Source: Nitrospira defluvii
GTDB lineage: Bacteria; Nitrospirota; Nitrospiria; Nitrospirales; Nitrospiraceae
Direction: 5' to 3'
Assembly (NCBI GenBank): GCA_016199015.1
Contig: JACQHN010000206.1
Location: 1 to 7,173, forward strand
DNA length: 7,173 nucleotides
Under the pieces are notes generated by a model, which was not told the origin of the DNA, ran no database searches, and saw only the letters and a program-made list of their open reading frames with translations. The position numbers and the translations under genes are program-made. Shown piece after piece: positions 5,123-7,173 of the stretch. The first letter of the stretch is position 1. Each line of letters begins with the position of its first letter.

Positions 5123-5893
5123 ATGCTCGCACCACTGGCCGCCCATATTCAGTCGCTCAAGAAGCGGCTGCTGATCATCGCGGTGACCTTGGGCGTCGCG
5201 TTTGCGACGGCGTTCGCCTACTCCTCCGAGATGGTCGCCTGGCTTAATCGCCCGTTCCCCAATCAGTTAGTGTTTTACGGACCCACCGAAGCGCTGTTTG
5301 CCTCCATTAAAGTGTCGTTTCTGGCGGGCATCATCCTGAGCCTGCCGATCATTTTTTACCAAGTCTGGAAGTTCATTGCCCCGGCGTTGCTTCCCAAGGA
5401 ACAGCGCTGGGCGATTCCCCTCTTTTTGCTGGCCGCCCTGCTGTTTGCGCTGGGACTGGTTTTTTGTAACCTCGTCATCCTGCCGCTGGTGATCGACTTC
5501 TTCGTCAGTTTCGGAATGGATCGTGACATCACCCCGGCCCTGGGGGTCGGTACGTACATCGACTTTAACGTTAAATTCCTGCTGATCTTCGGTTGCGCCT
5601 TCGAGTTGCCGTTGGTCCTCACGTTGTTGTCGCGGGCTGGGGTCGTCTCGGCGGCGACGCTCGCGCACTATCGCAAACATGCCATCATGGCAGCGCTGAT
5701 CATCTCGGCCATCGTCACGCCGGATGCCACGTTGTTCACGATGCTGCTGATGGCGGTGCCGCTCATGGTGCTGTATGAGATCGGCATTCTCGGCGCCAAG
5801 ATATTCGGGCGGGCAGGCGGGCCGACGCTCGGCGTGAATTTGCCGCTGGATCCTGATATACCGATAGGTACTGCCGGGCATCGAGTCCGTTAG
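5123..5893 (+). CDS. tatC: Sec-independent protein translocase subunit TatC
   Basis: TatC is the multi-spanning inner-membrane receptor of the twin-arginine pathway; it binds signal peptides of folded, often cofactor-bearing proteins and recruits TatA. The 256-residue sequence has six hydrophobic segments at roughly 18-33, 59-79, 97-121, 149-170, 186-199 and 203-224. Hallmarks are YQVWKFIAPALLPKEQRW, with Phe84 and Glu93 equivalent to E. coli Phe94 and Glu103; AFELP with Glu161 (Glu170 in E. coli); and TPD at 199-201. The N-terminal HLxELRxRL signature is altered to HIQSLKKRL, so Ser11 replaces the usual Glu (Glu15 in E. coli). A 25-residue tail follows the last membrane segment. No tatA or tatB lies next to it in the window. 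The ribosome binding site is weak (ACAGG). Confidence 0.95.
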   Translation: MLAPLAAHIQSLKKRLLIIAVTLGVAFATAFAYSSEMVAWLNRPFPNQLVFYGPTEALFASIKVSFLAGIILSLPIIFYQVWKFIAPALLPKEQRWAIPLFLLAALLFALGLVFCNLVILPLVIDFFVSFGMDRDITPALGVGTYIDFNVKFLLIFGCAFELPLVLTLLSRAGVVSAATLAHYRKHAIMAALIISAIVTPDATLFTMLLMAVPLMVLYEIGILGAKIFGRAGGPTLGVNLPLDPDIPIGTAGHRVR

Positions 5894-5902
5894 CCTAATG
5901 CA

Positions 5903-5908
5903 TATAAT
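5903..5908 (+). promoter_or_regulatory. Possible -10 box before the propeller gene
   Basis: TATAAT is an exact -10 consensus in an AT-rich island between tatC and the propeller gene. No recognisable -35 sits 16-18 bases upstream, and the leader would be only about 15 bases, so this may be chance. Confidence 0.3.
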
Positions 5909-5915
5909 TTTCTGG

Positions 5916-5922
5916 AAGGAGG
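5916..5922 (+). promoter_or_regulatory. Ribosome binding site that fixes the propeller start
   Basis: AAGGAGG lies 8 bases before ATG 5931. The upstream in-frame ATG at 5898 has no such site and would spoil the signal peptide with extra residues. Confidence 0.8.
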
Positions 5923-5930
5923 GTCTGGCC

Positions 5931-7007
5931 ATGATGCGTCACATGCTGCTGTTGATGGCACTGACCCTGGGTGCTCTGCAAGGGATCGCTTACGCGGTAT
6001 CGGCTCCGAACGGGAGCCCGAGCAGCGGAGCGCCGGCGTTGGAACAGGCTCATCCAGGCGCAGACCCCGCTGGGTCAGCCGATATCGGCAATATGAGCAT
6101 TCAGGCCCTGGTAGCTGGAACCGGTGGGGTGGTCTATGCCGGGTCGTTCGGGATGGGCATTTTCAGAAGCGGCGATCGGGGCGATACCTGGACGTCGGTC
6201 AACGAGGGTTTGACGGATCCCTTCGTGCTCTGTCTCACGACGGCGAAAGACGGCGCCATTTATGCGGGCACGTTTCGCGGCGGGGTGTTCCGTTCGCGTG
6301 ACGCGGGCAAGAGCTGGCAGGCGGTCAATAAAGGGCTCAAGCGTTTGGAGATCAAGGCTCTGATGATGGACGCCAAGGGGCTCTATGCCGGCACGGGCGA
6401 CGGCGTCTATCTGTTGAATGCCGCGCAGGATCAATGGAAGGTCGTGACCACCGGCCTGGATGAAATTTTGGTGCATGCGCTGGCGCGGACCAACGACGGC
6501 ACTTTGTACGCCGGCACCTCCGGCAAGGGTATCCATAGTTACAAGGAACGGTCTGGAGGATGGACGCGCCTCCGGCAGGGATTGCGCGATCACGAAGGCC
6601 TGGTGGAGAATTTTATCCGGGTGTTGGCGGTGGACAAGGAGCAGGGCGTGTATGCCGGCACATTCGACGGCGGCGTCTTTCGCAGCGGCGACGGAGGAAA
6701 GACCTGGGTGCCCATCAGTCGGGCCTTGCCGAACGATTCCATTCGCGGGCTGATCAGCAACGACCGCGGGGTCTATGTGGCCACGGGCCGCGGGATCTTT
6801 AAATCCGTCGACAAGGGGCGGCAATGGATGCCTTTGAACAAGGGGCTCAGCAACCTGTCTATACAAGTGTTGATCGAAGGCGAAAAAGGGGGCTTTTATG
6901 CCGGAACCAGTTCGGGGGTCTTTCGCAGCGATGACGATGGCCTCACATGGACGGCGGTAAGCCAAGGGTTGGAAGGGGAGAGCGTAGCGCCCTTCCGGTT
7001 TAACTGA
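5931..7007 (+). CDS. Exported seven-bladed beta-propeller with Asp-box (BNR/YCF48-like) repeats
   Basis: This is a 358-residue protein with a Sec signal peptide (MMRHMLLLMALTLGALQGIAYA, likely cut after AYA at 22) and a Pro/Ser/Gly-rich linker to about 53. Seven repeats of mostly 40-41 residues follow, each marked by a YAGT/YAGS/YVAT strand near residues 69, 111, 152, 193, 241, 282 and 323. Five blades carry an Asp-box (SxDxGxTW type) at 80-87, 122-129, 252-259, 292-299 and 333-340; blades 3 and 4 have decayed versions ending in Trp. This is the sialidase/BNR and YCF48 (Hcf136)-type propeller architecture. Such domains serve as binding platforms or assembly factors, and no catalytic residues are recognisable, so the function is unknown. 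The location is predicted to be periplasmic or extracellular. Confidence 0.85.
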   Translation: MMRHMLLLMALTLGALQGIAYAVSAPNGSPSSGAPALEQAHPGADPAGSADIGNMSIQALVAGTGGVVYAGSFGMGIFRSGDRGDTWTSVNEGLTDPFVLCLTTAKDGAIYAGTFRGGVFRSRDAGKSWQAVNKGLKRLEIKALMMDAKGLYAGTGDGVYLLNAAQDQWKVVTTGLDEILVHALARTNDGTLYAGTSGKGIHSYKERSGGWTRLRQGLRDHEGLVENFIRVLAVDKEQGVYAGTFDGGVFRSGDGGKTWVPISRALPNDSIRGLISNDRGVYVATGRGIFKSVDKGRQWMPLNKGLSNLSIQVLIEGEKGGFYAGTSSGVFRSDDDGLTWTAVSQGLEGESVAPFRFN

Positions 7008-7024
7008 GCAGGAAAGGATACGAG

Positions 7025-7173
7025 ATGACGACACAAGCGGGTTCAACACAAGCGACCATCACCATTACGTCGAAAAACGAGCCATGGGGACAAATCGTGC
7101 TGCGCTTGTTCCCCGACGTAGCGCCCAACCATGTGAAGAACTTTGTTGATCTGGCGAAGCAGGGGTTCTACGA
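7025..7173 (+). CDS. Cyclophilin-type peptidyl-prolyl cis-trans isomerase (partial, cut by window edge)
   Basis: The first 49 codons are present. TITITSKNEPWGQIVLRLFPDVAPNHVKNFVDLAKQGFY matches the N terminus of cyclophilins: a first beta strand, then the P-x-x-APxxVxNFxxLxxxGFYD motif. The catalytic Arg (FHRV) and the rest of the barrel lie beyond the edge. There is no signal peptide, so this is a cytoplasmic form that would speed proline isomerisation in folding proteins. AGGA at about 7012-7015 serves as ribosome binding site, only 17 bases after the propeller stop, so it is probably co-transcribed. Confidence 0.92.
   Translation, partial: MTTQAGSTQATITITSKNEPWGQIVLRLFPDVAPNHVKNFVDLAKQGFY

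Noticed and set aside
6075..7049. Minus-strand 324-residue reading frame
   Set aside because: Antisense to the propeller gene, whose repeats, signal peptide and ribosome binding site are clear.

Overview
The window reads as a chromosomal segment of a GC-rich Gram-negative bacterium. Gene content and order, an outer-membrane-type lipoprotein and the style of the protein sequences suggest Nitrospira or a close relative in Nitrospirota. That is an inference from recognition, not a computed assignment.

Left end (1-1084, minus strand): a nested mobile-element remnant. An IS3-family insertion sequence enters with its orfA end at about 1084. Its orfA (1015 to 513) has a one-base loss in the helix-turn-helix region (C run at 797-800 on the plus strand). 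Its orfB starts at 513, overlapping the orfA stop, and keeps homology only to the first catalytic Asp (codon at 130-132). Homology stops at 126, and the next 125 bases begin with the group II intron consensus GTGCG and fold into five nearly contiguous perfect hairpins. I read them as the 5' end of a group II intron in the same orientation as orfB, with the rest of the intron, its reverse transcriptase and the 3' half of orfB to the left of the window. An A8 slippery run in orfA (570-577) fits the IS3-type -1 frameshift that makes the OrfAB transposase.

Right part (1181-7173, plus strand): eight tightly spaced co-directional genes that look like an operon or two. They are radA (DNA repair ATPase), a LolB/LolA-like outer-membrane lipoprotein, tsaB (t6A tRNA modification), rimI (protein N-acetyltransferase), a small DUF465/YdcH-like coiled-coil protein, tatC (twin-arginine translocon), an exported seven-bladed beta-propeller with Asp-box repeats, and the start of a cyclophilin-type peptidyl-prolyl isomerase cut by the window edge. 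Start/stop overlaps couple radA-lipoprotein-tsaB. A -10-like box and a strong ribosome binding site precede the propeller gene.

The tsaB-rimI pair is a common bacterial neighbourhood. The lipoprotein, TatC, propeller and PPIase suggest an envelope/protein-export flavour, but nothing in the sequence shows that they act together. The most unusual signals are the intron nested at the catalytic codon of the transposase, and a 24-bp-arm inverted repeat (2545-2607) that itself encodes the lipoprotein signal peptide. I see no CRISPR array, tRNA, rRNA or clear new defence system.
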